The position numbers were made by a program, and so were the translations under genes. Positions 4,906 to 5,015 of a stretch of DNA of 5,015 bases are shown here, piece by piece. How positions within the stretch are numbered: position 1 is the first letter of the stretch; the number at the start of each line of letters is the position of its first letter. Origin of the DNA: Clostridium sp. UBA1056 (lineage in GTDB: Bacteria > Bacillota > Clostridia > Clostridiales > Clostridiaceae); NCBI GenBank assembly GCA_002316385.1, contig DCDL01000009.1, forward strand, positions 19,194 through 24,208, given 5' to 3'. The notes beneath the pieces were generated by a model, which saw only the letters and a program-made list of their open reading frames with translations, was not told the DNA's origin and searched no databases.

Positions 4906-5015
4906 GTCAGAATGCTCGTATATTTTGTGTTATCTGATGACTACACGCTCTAATACTCCCATCGCACTCTGTGAAAGCGATTAGCACCAAATCAGAGATT
5001 TGGGCTCTCTGCTTT
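4906..5015 (-). other. GC-richer structured tail with a minus-strand open frame reaching the edge
   Basis: By direct count this segment holds 47 G or C in 110 bases (43%), clearly above the AT-rich genes beside it. On the minus strand a frame stays open from the window edge (5014) to a TGA at 4907-4909, giving 35 residues that include FTECDGSIRACSHQ, without a start in view. Short inverted repeats sit inside it: TCAGA/TCTGA (4907-4911, 4933-4937), ATCGC/GCGAT (4961-4965, 4977-4981) and CCAAATC/GATTTGG (4987-4993, 4997-5003). It could be the 3' end of a gene, a dispersed repeat or a structured RNA; no family is recognised with confidence. Confidence 0.4.
4987..5003. repeat. Short perfect hairpin in the tail segment
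   Basis: CCAAATC and GATTTGG form a 7-bp stem around the loop AGA; with a one-base bulge it can extend by a GC/GC pair. No T run follows on the plus strand within reach. It is the most stable small structure in the tail and may belong to a repeat that continues past the window. Confidence 0.5.

Noticed and set aside
4906..5015. tRNA or other standard RNA gene in the tail
   Set aside because: No cloverleaf, anticodon arm or GTTCRA-type T-loop signature could be found on either strand, and the inverted repeats do not fit the tRNA arm spacing.

Overview
The window looks like chromosomal DNA of a low-GC, anaerobe-type Firmicute, most likely Clostridium or a close relative. The coding DNA is very AT-rich, codon third positions are mostly A/T, ribosome-binding sites are strong AGGAG types, and the protein families have a clostridial flavour. 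The species cannot be named from sequence alone. No IS element, CRISPR array, tRNA or rRNA was recognised.

Layout. A flavin reductase-type FMN-binding protein (83-592, +) faces a small DUF1294 membrane protein (809-1072, -). The 216 bp between their stop codons hold AT-rich inverted repeats, an unusual 8-bp periodic array and an imperfect palindrome. DUF1294 diverges from a MarR-family regulator (1297-1719, +). Then come an AhpD-like carboxymuconolactone decarboxylase-family protein (1818-2171, +), a long hairpin (2172-2232), a dihydrolipoamide dehydrogenase with its own N-terminal lipoyl domain (2274-3968, +) and a lipoate-protein ligase (3961-4893, +) that overlaps it by 8 bp. The last 110 bases are much richer in GC than the rest, contain hairpins and carry a minus-strand open frame running off the edge.

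How the genes may work together. The ligase most likely attaches lipoate to lipoyl domains, including the one fused to the dehydrogenase next to it. Between the MarR gene and the AhpD-like gene lie a TTGACA-type promoter and two sets of inverted repeats, placed where a repressor would bind. The AhpD-like protein keeps the Glu/Cys-x-x-Cys/His spacing of mycobacterial AhpD, which is known to be reduced by a lipoyl domain and Lpd. The most interesting reading is therefore a compact redox or peroxide-defence module: MarR sensor, AhpD-like thiol protein, lipoyl-Lpd as NADH-driven reductant, and LplA to lipoylate it, with no 2-oxoacid dehydrogenase E1/E2 nearby. This is an inference. The hairpin between the AhpD-like gene and lpd suggests separate transcription units, and lpd may instead serve a glycine cleavage or 2-oxoacid/acetoin dehydrogenase system encoded elsewhere.
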